Assembly: GCA_046086225.1 (NCBI GenBank)
Contig: JBJSXF010000062.1
Span: 1 to 23,707, forward strand
Length of the DNA stretch: 23,707 nucleotides
Source of the DNA: JBJSXF01 sp046086225
GTDB lineage: Bacteria; Actinomycetota; Acidimicrobiia; IMCC26256; PALSA-610
Direction: 5' to 3'
The notes under the pieces are model-generated. The model was not told where the DNA came from. It made no database searches and saw nothing but the letters and a program-made list of their open reading frames with translations. Below, in pieces: positions 1-7,132 of this stretch (the stretch's first letter is position 1; each line of letters begins with the position of its first letter). A program made the position numbers and the translations under genes.

Positions 1-238
1 AAGCCCCGATCGCCTCGATCTCCCACCCCCCACTTGCCGGGGCCACCAACCCCGCGCACGGTACGAACCGGGTGGGACTACCTCTGACCAGAACCCCACC
101 CACTCAAGCGGTCGAATCGCCACCCTCCGAGCGCGGTTCGATCGGCAACCGGCCAACTGGCCAATCATGGCAGTTGTCCGGATCCGCCGAGATCGACCGG
201 TCGCCCGGAGGCGACAACACGAGATCGGGAGGATCGCC

Positions 239-349
239 ATGAGGTTCCGAACCAGCGCCCTGGCCATTGCGGTCCTCGCCACAATCATGAGCTTCGCCGG
301 CATTGCCGCCACCGGGGCCTGCGGCACCGCCGGAAGCGCCGTGGAGTGA
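239..349 (+). pseudogene. 5' remnant of an exported (probably RCC1-repeat) protein gene
   Basis: The ATG at 239 has a good ribosome binding site (GGGAGG at 227-232, 6 nt spacer). It opens 36 codons encoding a typical signal peptide: MRFR, then a hydrophobic stretch at about residues 7-24 and a small-residue region ending near Ala/Gly. The reading frame stops at 347-349, where transposon-derived sequence begins. On the other side of the transposase remnant, + strand sequence encodes the last unit of an RCC1-type repeat. The simplest reading is one exported RCC1-repeat protein that lost its middle to an IS3 insertion plus deletion. The signal peptide and stop are seen directly; the link to the 3' fragment is inference. 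It could instead be a separate tiny exported peptide, which is less likely. Confidence 0.55.
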
Positions 350-1203
350 CCCCCGGATGCCGGACGGGTTCGGTGTGGGTTCATGCCACGGCGGTGGCTT
401 CGAAGTCGGTGGGGCTGAGGTAGCCGAGGGTGGAGTGCCGACGGGTGGGGTTGTAGAACGCTTCGATCCAGTGGAACATCGCCCGGGCGAGCCTGGCGCG
501 GGTGGGTCAGGTGTGCCGGTCGAGGAGTTCGCATTGAAGTGACGCGAAGAAGCTCTCGGCGACGGCGTTGTCCAGGGCGTCGCCGACGGTGCCCATCGAA
601 CCGAGCAGGCCAGCACGGCGGAGTCGTTGCCCGAACACCCACGAGTAGGAGTTCGCTCCGTGGTCGCTGTGGGCGATCGCGCCTTCAGGTGGCCGGCGGC
701 GCCAGGTGGCCATGTCGATCGCGTCCGCGACCAGCTCGGCGCGCATGTGATCCGCGATCGACCAGCCGACCACCCGACGTGACCAGGCGTTGATCACCAC
801 CGCCAGGGAGACCCAGCCTTCGCCGGTGCGGTGCTGGGTGACGTCCTGGACCACAGCCGGTCGGGGCCGTCAGGGCGGAACTGGCGGTGCACCAGATCAT
901 CCGAGCGGGGATCGGCGGCCCGGCTGCGGGTGCAGCCCTTGGCCCGCCGGCGGCGGGTCACTCCCTGCAGGCCACGTTCGCGCATCAAGCGCTCGACGCG
1001 TTTGTGGTTCACCTCACGGTCCAGCCCCAGGCGCAGCTCGGCGGTCACGCGCCGGATGCCGTAGGTGCCGAAGCTCTGGTCGTGGATCTTCGCGACCAGG
1101 TCGGCGAGCTCGCGATCGGCGAGCATCCGTGGGGTCGGGTTCGCCTGCGCGTGCCGCCAGGCGTGGAAAGCCGATCGGGACACGTTCATCGTCTGGCAGC
1201 ACG
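347..1203 (-). mobile_element. Partial IS3-family insertion sequence
   Basis: The element contains only the OrfB part. Its 3' end probably lies at about 347-380, left of the transposase stop. IS3 elements commonly start TG and end CA, and a TG lies at 347-348, but with the other terminus deleted no inverted-repeat pair or target duplication can be checked. The right edge at about 1190-1203 falls inside the OrfB N-terminus, so OrfA and the right terminal repeat are gone. The element sits between the signal-peptide fragment (239-349) and the RCC1 fragment (about 1200-1313). Boundaries are approximate. Confidence 0.7.
381..1203 (-). pseudogene. Degenerate IS3-family transposase OrfB (DDE integrase), truncated
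   Basis: Read on the minus strand, this is an IS3-type OrfB. The N-terminal HTH_21-like part runs from about 1189 to 860 (GTYGIRRVTAEL, then DDLVHRQFRPDGPDRLW), followed by the rve integrase core. The catalytic DDE residues are recognisable: D in QDVTQH, D in HSDHG and E in NAVAESFF. The end is the usual RRHSTLGYLSPTDFE, with a stop at 381-383. It is broken twice. One base is missing near 858, where LW should continue into VxDVT, shifting the frame. An in-frame TGA at 507-509 replaces an expected Trp after LLDRHT. The residue before AWSRRVVGW is Asn where Asp is usual. OrfA and the first residues of OrfB are absent, because the 1190-1203 edge joins directly to RCC1-like coding sequence. It should be inactive. 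Confidence 0.9.
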
Positions 1204-1313
1204 CCGTGACCTACCACGGGCCGGCCAAGTGCTGGGGCAACAACACCGACGGGCAACTCGGGAACGCGAGCGTGGTGCCGTCGAACCGCCCCGTCAACGT
1301 CGTCGGCCTCTGA
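1200..1313 (+). pseudogene. 3' remnant of an RCC1-repeat protein gene
   Basis: The + strand frame ending at TGA 1311-1313 encodes HAVTYHGPAKCWGNNTDGQL followed by GNA...RPVNVVGL. This is the classic bacterial RCC1-type repeat, whose consensus resembles CAVTxxGxxKCWGxNxxGQLG...PVxVxGL. Only one repeat unit is present and no start codon belongs to it; upstream in the same frame is antisense transposase sequence. RCC1-like exported proteins normally carry about 5-7 repeats, so most of the gene is missing. It is probably the tail of the gene whose signal peptide lies at 239-349. The repeat identity is clear; joining the two halves is inference. Confidence 0.75.
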
Positions 1314-1394
1314 GCCGACTGGCGACGGCCGCAGTACCGGATTTCGATCTATAGTCCGCTCTCCTTCCGGATCCACATGACAGGAGGCGCAACC

Positions 1395-2327
1395 ATGCTC
1401 ACCCGCCGCACCCTCCTCGGGGCAACAATCGTTGCACTGTGCCTCACGACGATGCCCGTCAGCACCGCCTCGGCGGCCGCCGCGCCGGCGCGATTGGACT
1501 ACGCCATAGAGGCCGGTCCCCTGTTCAGCGATCCGGGTCACGTCCAGCCCTGGGACTGCCTGGTCGATCACGCGGAAACCGGAGGTCGTTTCGGATCGGT
1601 CGAGCTGCGGGTCGCCGATCTCGCCCAGGTGGGGTACGGATATGAAGTTTGGGCGTCTCGCGGCCCCCGGGAACTCGTGTACACCGGCCGCATGGCGAGG
1701 CTCTGCGTATCGGGGGCCGCCCTGCCGACCACGACCGAGCCGTTCGGGTGTTACCGCAGTTTCCGGCTCAGGTTCGGTGAGCGCGGCGTGCGCAAGGTCC
1801 GGCTCGTCGTCAAGAACCCCGGGGGTATTTCCGTCGCGGAGACCACATTCTTCCTCGCCGACCCGTTCCGGGCCCGCTTCGTCGCCAAGTTGGCCGTTCG
1901 TCACTGCGGTGACGAGTGCCGAGTCGACGCGCAACGGGTCCGGGCCCTCGCCGGTTCGATGTCGTACGAAACGAGGGAGGCCCTCCGCGGCCTCGGTACC
2001 CTGTTCTACCAATGCGCAGGGATCACGCCCATGAAGATCGTCAGGGCCGCTGCGCGGAGGAGCGAGAGTTACGCCACCACCGCAACTCGGGCCGAGTGGG
2101 AGAACTCCCAGCGCCTCGACCGACCAGGTCCACTTCCCATCTTCCCGGACGATTCGGGTTTCCTCGACCACCACGGGGTGGGGCAGCCGGCATGTGCGCC
2201 GTGCATCGCTGCGATTCGCGACGTACTCGAATGGGTGGCGGCCGTCGGATCGGGGATCATCGGGGCGTCCAACGTCTGGATACTCGGAGCAGGGGCGCCT
2301 ATTGAGCTACCCCGGGATACGCGATAG
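1395..2327 (+). CDS. Exported protein of unknown function, 310 aa
   Basis: I do not recognise this family. The start at ATG 1395 is preferred over the in-frame ATG at 1377 because AGGAGG at 1382-1387 lies 7 nt before 1395. The N-terminus is a clear export signal: MLTRRTLLGA with a twin-arginine-like pair at residues 4-5, a hydrophobic core to about residue 22, and a likely cleavage after the STASA segment. The mature protein has 8 cysteines (in WDC, RLC, FGC, HCGDEC, YQC and ACAPC contexts), an even number that fits disulfide bonds outside the membrane. The first 150 residues look beta-rich; the last part has hydrophobic helical stretches near ACIAAIRDVLEW and VAAVGSGIIGASNVW. It lies alone between the RCC1/IS remnants and tRNA-Gly. 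Codon use looks somewhat less GC-biased than in the genes downstream, consistent with an accessory gene. Confidence 0.8.
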   Translation: MLTRRTLLGATIVALCLTTMPVSTASAAAAPARLDYAIEAGPLFSDPGHVQPWDCLVDHAETGGRFGSVELRVADLAQVGYGYEVWASRGPRELVYTGRMARLCVSGAALPTTTEPFGCYRSFRLRFGERGVRKVRLVVKNPGGISVAETTFFLADPFRARFVAKLAVRHCGDECRVDAQRVRALAGSMSYETREALRGLGTLFYQCAGITPMKIVRAAARRSESYATTATRAEWENSQRLDRPGPLPIFPDDSGFLDHHGVGQPACAPCIAAIRDVLEWVAAVGSGIIGASNVWILGAGAPIELPRDTR

Positions 2328-2374
2328 GGGCTGGGACACCCGCTTGTACTAGCGGATTCGATCCCCGACCTGAT

Positions 2375-2392
2375 CGCCGGTCGAAACCGGCG
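2375..2392. repeat. Small GC-rich hairpin downstream of tRNA-Gly
   Basis: A 7-bp inverted repeat (CGCCGGT / ACCGGCG, loop CGAA) lies about 20 nt past the 3' end of tRNA-Gly and about 48 nt past the end of the exported-protein gene. No T-run follows on either strand. It could help end both convergent transcripts, but this is only a structural suggestion. Confidence 0.35.
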
Positions 2393-2412
2393 CTGACCTG
2401 CACTTTCCCGAG

Positions 2413-2485
2413 AGCGGACGACGGGATTCGAACCCGCGACCCCAACCTTGGCAAGGTTGTGCTCTACCAGCTGAGCCACGTCCGC
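2413..2485 (-). tRNA. tRNA-Gly (anticodon GCC)
   Basis: On the minus strand the 73-nt sequence folds as a full cloverleaf. The acceptor stem is GCGGACG/CGTCCGC with discriminator U. The D arm has GCTC/GAGC around AGCTGGTA. The anticodon stem CAACC/GGTTG closes the loop TTGCCAA, giving anticodon GCC. The T arm is GCGGG-TTCGAAT-CCCGT. The 3' CCA is not encoded (CTC follows). It is transcribed leftward toward the accessory region, and is divergent from the oxidoreductase gene starting at 2566. Confidence 0.97.
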
Positions 2486-2497
2486 AGTGACGTGAGG

Positions 2498-2503
2498 AGT
2501 ATA
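2498..2503 (-). promoter_or_regulatory. Candidate -10 box for tRNA-Gly
   Basis: TATACT on the minus strand lies 12 nt before the tRNA 5' end, a good match to the TATAAT -10 consensus and rare in this GC-rich region. No convincing -35 hexamer stands at the expected distance. Confidence 0.45.
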
Positions 2504-2565
2504 CAAGCCCCACCCCGGTGGCTCCGGGTGGGCCGGTAGCCTCACCGGCCGAACCAAGGAGCACC

Positions 2566-3468
2566 ATGCACATCGGGATCTTCGGCGGCGACACCGGCGG
2601 CCGAGCCATCGACGACATCGTGGCCGACGCCCGCCAGGCCGAAGCCGACGGATTCTCCTCGTTCGCACTCCCTCAGATCTTCGGCCTCGACGCCATGGCG
2701 GTGCTCACGATCGTCGGTCGTGAGGTCCCCCGCATCGAGCTCGCCACCGGGGTCGTCCCGACCTACTCCCGCCATCCGCTCACCATGGCCCAGCAGGCCC
2801 TCACGGTCGCGGCGGCGAGTGACGGACGCTTCGTCCTCGGCATCGGACTCTCGCACCAGTTCGTGATCGAGCACATGTTCGGCCTCTCGTTCGAGAAGCC
2901 GGTGCGCCACATGCGCGAGTACCTGTCGGTGCTCGTCCCCCTGCTCGAGCAGGGCGCGGTGTCCTACTCGGGGGAGACCATCCGCACCGAGGCCGCCCTC
3001 GGCGTGGACCCGCGGCCCGCGTGCCCGGTGCTCGTCGCCGCCCTCGGCACCCAGATGCTCAACCTCGCCGGTTCGCTCACCCAGGGCACCGTCACCTGGA
3101 TGACCGGACCCCGCACCCTCGGCGAGCACACCGCCCCGACCATCAACGCCGCGGCCGAACGGGCCGGGCGACCCGCACCCCGAGTCGTCGCCGCGCTCCC
3201 CGTGTGCGTGACCGCCGACGTCGAGGCGGCTCGGGAACGCGCCGGCGAGGAGTTCCAGGTGTACGGCATGCTCCCCTCGTACCGGGCCATGCTCGACCGA
3301 GAGGGCGCGGAGGGTCCCGCCGACGTCGCCCTGGTCGGCGACGAGGATGCGGTGACCGCCCAGGTACGGGCCCTCGCCGACGCCGGCGCCACCGAGTTCG
3401 TGGCGTCGTGCTTCGGCTCCCGCGACGAACGCGACCGCACGCGCGCCGTGCTGCGCTCACTGCTCTGA
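2566..3468 (+). CDS. LLM-class (luciferase-like) F420-type oxidoreductase, 300 aa
   Basis: This is a luciferase-like TIM-barrel oxidoreductase, probably using coenzyme F420 as hydride carrier. The substrate cannot be told. The start ATG at 2566 follows AAGGAG at 2556-2561 and gives MHIGIFGGDTGG, the first beta strand of the barrel; the GTG further upstream at 2518 lacks such a site. Family features are the early ADGFSSFALPQIFGLDAM segment, ELATGVVPTYSRHPLTMAQQ, and the SDGRFVLGIGLSH signature at about residues 85-97. The last 100 residues hold the usual helical end (VGDEDAVTAQVRALADAGAT). It resembles the MSMEG_4879-type subgroup as I remember it, which is not certain. The alpha/beta hydrolase gene starts 10 nt downstream, so the two are probably co-transcribed. 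Confidence 0.88.
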   Translation: MHIGIFGGDTGGRAIDDIVADARQAEADGFSSFALPQIFGLDAMAVLTIVGREVPRIELATGVVPTYSRHPLTMAQQALTVAAASDGRFVLGIGLSHQFVIEHMFGLSFEKPVRHMREYLSVLVPLLEQGAVSYSGETIRTEAALGVDPRPACPVLVAALGTQMLNLAGSLTQGTVTWMTGPRTLGEHTAPTINAAAERAGRPAPRVVAALPVCVTADVEAARERAGEEFQVYGMLPSYRAMLDREGAEGPADVALVGDEDAVTAQVRALADAGATEFVASCFGSRDERDRTRAVLRSLL

Positions 3469-3478
3469 AGACCGAGCC

Positions 3479-4147
3479 GTGAGCGACGAGCCCCGTTCGC
3501 CGCTCGACCTGCTCGACGCGCTCGCCGTCGAGGAGGGCGAGGGGGACGAGCTCACCCACCTCGAGATCTACACGATGAAGGGGCTCCTCACGCTCCTCTG
3601 GCACGGCCCCCGGGACGCGCGCCACGTCGTGCTGACCTGCGGCGGCGGCATGGGCAGCCTGCTCGGTCCGGCCCGAGCGCTCTACCAGCGGCTCGGAATC
3701 GAGCTGGGCGCCGAGGGCATCGGCGTCGTGCGGGTCGGGTACCGGAAGCCCAACGACCTCGGTCGGTGCATCCACGACGTCGTGGCTGCCGGCGATCTCG
3801 CCGGCCGCAACGGTGGCCGACGCTTCGTCGTGATCGGCCATTCCTTCGGCGGGGCCGTCGCCGTGCAGACCGGCGCCGTGCTCAGCGAGCACTGTGCCGG
3901 CATCGTGACCCTCGCCACCCAGTCGGCCGGATGCGAGGCCGCGGCCGAGACCGGCACCACTCCCCTGCTCCTCCTCCACGGCGCCGACGACGAGATCCTG
4001 CCGCCCGAGACGAGCACCACCGTGCGCATGCTGGCCGGCCACGGCGACGTGGTGCTGCTGTCCGGAACCGGCCACCTCCTCACCGAGGCGGCCGACGAGG
4101 TGTACGAGCGGGTGCGGGCCTTCGTCACCGACTGCTTCGCCGACTGA
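3479..4147 (+). CDS. Alpha/beta-hydrolase fold protein, 222 aa
   Basis: This is a small serine hydrolase of the dienelactone-hydrolase/serine aminopeptidase-like type; the substrate is unknown. It starts with GTG at 3479. The nucleophile elbow GHSFGG lies at about residues 120-125 (Ser nucleophile), the acid is in LLHGADDEILPPE at about residue 170, and the catalytic His is in GTGHLL at about residue 200. All three triad positions are present. An extra N-terminal stretch of about 30 residues precedes the first strand. The start lies 10 nt after the stop of the luciferase-like oxidoreductase, indicating one operon. The gene ends at a hairpin that also closes the convergent - strand operon. Confidence 0.82.
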   Translation: MSDEPRSPLDLLDALAVEEGEGDELTHLEIYTMKGLLTLLWHGPRDARHVVLTCGGGMGSLLGPARALYQRLGIELGAEGIGVVRVGYRKPNDLGRCIHDVVAAGDLAGRNGGRRFVVIGHSFGGAVAVQTGAVLSEHCAGIVTLATQSAGCEAAAETGTTPLLLLHGADDEILPPETSTTVRMLAGHGDVVLLSGTGHLLTEAADEVYERVRAFVTDCFAD

Positions 4148-4177
4148 GCCGCCCCGATCGGGGATCATCGGGGCGGC
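4148..4177. terminator. Perfect 11-bp stem-loop between convergent genes
   Basis: GCCGCCCCGAT (4148-4158) pairs perfectly with ATCGGGGCGGC (4167-4177) around an 8-nt loop. It begins at the base after the hydrolase stop and lies 26 nt past the end of the convergent luciferase-like gene. Position and symmetry fit a bidirectional terminator. There is no U-run, as is common in GC-rich actinobacteria. Confidence 0.7.
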
Positions 4178-4202
4178 CACCGCCGGGCCGAGAACCTCCG
4201 GG

Positions 4203-5135
4203 TCAGCGGCCGGCCAGCGCGGCCACGACCGGCGCGAACTCCTCGACGTTCTCGTCACCCACGACGACGTAGGAGAGCCCCCAGCGGTCGCGCCGCCGCT
4301 GCAGCTGTTCGATGATCTCGGCCTCGGTACCCACGAGGGCAGCGGCCGACTCCAGCGCCTCCTCGGGCGACACCCCGAACGCCGGGGCGAGCTGCTCGGC
4401 GAAGGCCATGCGGTCGGGCCGGACGCTCGTGATGAAGAAGCGCATCTGCACCTCGATCGTGTCCCAGCGGGACCCGGCCGCGTCACGTACCCAGGCGACC
4501 TTGCGGTCGGTCTGCTCGGCGAGCGAATCGAGCGACGCGTCACGGCCGATCGCGCCGGCCCGAAGGTTGGGATTGATTCCGACGATGTCGGCCTCGCGTC
4601 CGGCGATCGAGAGCACCCGCTTACCCCCGCCGCCGATGAGGATCGGGAGCGGCGACTGGACCGGCACCGGCCACGAGGCGTACTCGGTGATGCGGTAGTG
4701 CTCGCCGTGGTACGTGAAGGGCTGCCCGGTGAAGCACTGCCGGATCACGTGCAGCGCCTCCTCGAACCGGTCGACCCGCACCGCCGGCGGGTCGTACGGC
4801 AGGCCGAGAGCGTCGTAGTCGGTGCGCATCCAACCCGCGCCGATGCCGAGCTCGAGCCGGCCGTCGGAGCAGAGATCGATCGTCGCCGACTCCTTGGCCA
4901 GGATCGCCGGGTGCTTGTAGTCGTTGTCGAAGACGAGCGCCCCGATGCGCAGCGTCGTCGTGTGGGCCGCAGCCATCGCGATGGCCGGCATCGGCGCGAG
5001 TTGCTGGTCGAAATGGTCGGGCATGAACAGGGTCGAGTACCCGAGGTCCTCGATCTTGCGGGCCCGGTCGCGCCACTCGGTCGCCGACCCCGTCTTCGCC
5101 ACCTGCACCCCGAACCGGAACGGTCCCCCGGCCAT
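4203..5135 (-). CDS. LLM-class F420-type oxidoreductase, tandem copy B, 310 aa
   Basis: This is a luciferase-like TIM-barrel oxidoreductase with presumed F420 cofactor and unknown substrate. The N-terminus FRFGVQVAKTGSATEW starts the barrel. LGYSTLFMPDHFD, DNDYKHPAILAKE and SDGRLELGIGAGWM (about residues 90-103) are hallmark segments, and PLPILIGGGGKRVL is the phosphate-binding-like loop. ATG 5135 follows GGGAGGT (5141-5147, 5 nt spacer). It is paralogous to the gene just upstream: both share NDYKHP, the SDGRLELGIGAGWM block, GEHYRIT and an FAPVVA...AGR end, so they arose by tandem duplication. I recall this type as the MSMEG_2516-like family. It is the last gene of the - strand run and ends just before the 4148-4177 hairpin. 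Confidence 0.9.
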   Translation of the reverse strand: MAGGPFRFGVQVAKTGSATEWRDRARKIEDLGYSTLFMPDHFDQQLAPMPAIAMAAAHTTTLRIGALVFDNDYKHPAILAKESATIDLCSDGRLELGIGAGWMRTDYDALGLPYDPPAVRVDRFEEALHVIRQCFTGQPFTYHGEHYRITEYASWPVPVQSPLPILIGGGGKRVLSIAGREADIVGINPNLRAGAIGRDASLDSLAEQTDRKVAWVRDAAGSRWDTIEVQMRFFITSVRPDRMAFAEQLAPAFGVSPEEALESAAALVGTEAEIIEQLQRRRDRWGLSYVVVGDENVEEFAPVVAALAGR

Positions 5136-5138
5136 CGT

Positions 5139-6083
5139 CTACCTCCCTGCGCAGGTCGCCACGACCGGCGCGAACGCTTCGAGGGCGGTCTCGGCGACCA
5201 CCGTGTAGGACACCTGCCAGCGGTCCCGCCGCGCCTCCAGGATCTCGACCGCCTCGGCCGGACTGCCGGCGATGAGGCACACCGGGAGCATGGCCGCGTC
5301 TTCGGACTCGATCCCGAAGAACCCGGCGATCCCTTCGAGTATCTGCGGCGCGTCAGCCCCGATGTGCACGAAGCCGATGAGCATCTGGAGCTCGAGTTCG
5401 GCGAACCGGGCTCCCGCGGCCTCCCGTACCCACCTGACCTTCTCATCGGTGGCCGCCGGGGTGAGGGACCGGCGGGTCTCGGGCGTATCGCCCGCCCCGG
5501 AGGCGAGTTTGGCGTTGATGCCGACGATCGCCGCCTCCCGGGCGGCGAGACCGAGCACCTTCGGCCCGCCGCCCCCGATGAGGAACGGCACCGGCTGCTG
5601 CACCGGCTCGGGCCGGCCGTCGAGATCGGTGATCCGGTAGTGCTCGCCCGCGAACGAGAAGGGCCCCGGCGCGAAGAGCCCCTTGAGGATCGCCACCGAC
5701 TCGGCCAAGCGGGCGATGCGCACCCCGGGCCGATCGAGCGGGATTCCCGAGGTCTCGTAATCGACCGTCATCCAGCCCGCGCCGATGCCGAGCTCGAGCC
5801 GGCCGTCGGAGAGCACGTCGAGCGTCGCCATCTCCCGGGCGCACACCACCGGGTGCTTGTAGTCGTTGCCGAGAACGAACGGCCCGATCCGCAACGTGTC
5901 GGTCACCGCCGCAGCATGGGCGAGCGCAACCGTCGGGGCGAGGTCGTGGTCGACGAAGTGATCGGGCACGAAGAGTGTCGAGAAGCCGAGCGCCTCGATC
6001 CGGCGGGCGTGCTCGGTGAACTCGCGTTGCGAACGCCCGGCCGTGCAGGACACCCCGAAACGGAACCGACGGTCGTGCGGCAC
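5139..6083 (-). CDS. LLM-class F420-type oxidoreductase, tandem copy A, 314 aa
   Basis: This has the same fold and family as its downstream neighbour. A GTG start at 6083 gives MPHDRRFRFGVS. Family landmarks are LGFSTLFVPDHFVDHDLAP, GNDYKHPVVCARE, SDGRLELGIGAGWMTVDYE and PVPFLIGGGGPKVLG. Only 3 nt separate its stop from the next start, whose ribosome binding site overlaps its stop codon; translation of the pair is probably coupled. The dUTPase gene ends 16 nt upstream, so transcription may run through from the Fur/rubrerythrin block. The copies differ most in the C-terminal third and in the loop after SGAGDTPETRRS, which may mean different substrates. Function beyond F420-type redox chemistry is not inferable. 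Confidence 0.9.
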   Translation of the reverse strand: MPHDRRFRFGVSCTAGRSQREFTEHARRIEALGFSTLFVPDHFVDHDLAPTVALAHAAAVTDTLRIGPFVLGNDYKHPVVCAREMATLDVLSDGRLELGIGAGWMTVDYETSGIPLDRPGVRIARLAESVAILKGLFAPGPFSFAGEHYRITDLDGRPEPVQQPVPFLIGGGGPKVLGLAAREAAIVGINAKLASGAGDTPETRRSLTPAATDEKVRWVREAAGARFAELELQMLIGFVHIGADAPQILEGIAGFFGIESEDAAMLPVCLIAGSPAEAVEILEARRDRWQVSYTVVAETALEAFAPVVATCAGR

Positions 6084-6099
6084 CGCCGCACGCTACCGC

Positions 6100-6552
6100 T
6101 CAGACTCCGGTGGACCCCCAGCCGCCGGTGCCCCGGGCGGTGTCGTCGAGACTCGCCACCTCCGACCACGTGACGGCCGCGACGGCCTGGATCACGAGCT
6201 GGGCGATGCGCTCGCCCCGCCGCACCGCGAACGGCTCGACCGGGTCGAGGTTCACGAGGAGCACGCTGATCTCGTCCCGGTAGCCGGCGTCGATGAGCCC
6301 GGGGCTGTTGAGCACGGTCACACCGTTCCGGAGGGCGAGCCCCGAACGGGGCTGCACGAATCCGGCGAACCCCTCGGGGATGGCGACGGCGATCCCGGTC
6401 GGGACCAGGACCCGACCGCCCCCCGGCGCGAGGTCGGTGTCGACTGCGGCCCGGAGATCGAGACCGGCGTCACCGGGGTGGGCCGCCTCGGGGAGCGGGA
6501 GCGACGGATCGAGTCGCCGGATCGGGATCCGCAGCGGCTCAGTCGCCGGCAC
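6100..6552 (-). CDS. dut: dUTP diphosphatase (dUTPase), 150 aa
   Basis: It hydrolyses dUTP to dUMP and diphosphate, keeping uracil out of DNA and supplying dTMP synthesis. All five trimeric-dUTPase motifs are visible in order: HPGDAGLDL (1), QPRSGLAL (2), GLIDAGYRDEI (3, with the catalytic Asp), RRGERIAQLVI (4) and ARGTGGWGSTG (5, with Trp where Phe or His is commoner). Length is normal for the family. The GTG start at 6552 overlaps the end of the DUF3501 gene by 14 nt; an upstream open frame exists but only continues antiphase through that gene. Placement behind oxidative-stress genes is unusual for dut, which is generally a housekeeping gene. Confidence 0.94.
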   Translation of the reverse strand: MPATEPLRIPIRRLDPSLPLPEAAHPGDAGLDLRAAVDTDLAPGGGRVLVPTGIAVAIPEGFAGFVQPRSGLALRNGVTVLNSPGLIDAGYRDEISVLLVNLDPVEPFAVRRGERIAQLVIQAVAAVTWSEVASLDDTARGTGGWGSTGV

Positions 6553-7132
6553 GCAGATCGCCGAGCAGCGCCCCGTGGCGCACGTCGTCGAGCAGGAATT
6601 CGTGCTCGTAGGCGGGGTGGTCGATGACGACCCGCACGGCACCGTCGGCGAAGCGGTCGACCTCGCTCGCCGTGAACGCGAACCGCAGGAAGTGGACCGC
6701 TGAGGTCGTCTCGGCCCGGGTGAGGCGCGATTCGTCCTCATCGGAGGCACGGCCCGGGATGCGGGTCCCGTCGGCGAGGACGATGGCGACGTGGTGCTCG
6801 ATGTCGACCAGCTGGGGTAGCCACACCCGCAGGGCCGGCTCCGATGTGAGCTCGATCATCAACGTGGCCGAAAGCTCGCCCCGATCCGGGATCAGCCGGT
6901 TGTAGGTCTCCACCTCGTGGGCGATCTGCTCGTCGCGGAGCATCCGCTCGACCCGGGCCATCTCCTGGACCTGCCACCGCATGGTGTCGGTGTTCTCGAA
7001 CACCATTGTCACGAACGGTCCGACCTCGACCCGCCGGGTCTTCTTGAGGGCGATGATCCGCTGCCGAAGCTCCGCCCGCTCCCGCTCGTAGGCGCGCAGA
7101 TCGGCGATGTCGTCGACGACGAGCTTCCTCAT
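6539..7132 (-). CDS. DUF3501 family protein, 197 aa
   Basis: It starts MRKLVVDDIADLRAYERERA and continues with IALKKTRRVEVGPFVTMVFE, VQEMARVERM, RDEQIAHEVETYNRLIP and a C-terminal FLLDDVRHGALLGDL. This is the pattern I associate with DUF3501. No catalytic motif is evident and no cysteines are present, so it is unlikely to bind a cluster itself. ATG 7132 overlaps the stop of the Fe-S protein gene as ATGA, with GGAGGAG just before it, indicating coupled translation. In many bacteria this family sits next to a rubrerythrin and a CCG-type Fe-S protein, as here, so a shared role in peroxide/redox defence is likely. The biochemical function is unknown. Confidence 0.85.
   Translation of the reverse strand: MRKLVVDDIADLRAYERERAELRQRIIALKKTRRVEVGPFVTMVFENTDTMRWQVQEMARVERMLRDEQIAHEVETYNRLIPDRGELSATLMIELTSEPALRVWLPQLVDIEHHVAIVLADGTRIPGRASDEDESRLTRAETTSAVHFLRFAFTASEVDRFADGAVRVVIDHPAYEHEFLLDDVRHGALLGDLRAGD

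Noticed and set aside
151..162. GGCCA-AC-TGGCC inverted repeat upstream of the signal-peptide fragment
   Set aside because: It is short and GC-rich, not near a recognisable promoter; expected by chance in such sequence.
1350..1355. TATAGT as a -10 box for the exported-protein gene
   Set aside because: The hexamer is good, but no -35-like sequence lies 16-18 nt upstream and the spot is next to disrupted DNA; too weak to list as a promoter.
1014..2174. 386-codon - strand open frame opposite the exported-protein gene
   Set aside because: It crosses the IS remnant boundary and lies antisense to a gene with a good ribosome binding site and signal peptide; no recognisable domains.
4698..6173. 491-codon + strand open frame opposite the two luciferase-like genes
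   Set aside because: It is the antisense of two paralogous genes and shows the mirrored duplication (repeated RHPARADAELEPAVG-type segments), which is explained by the duplication of the real genes.
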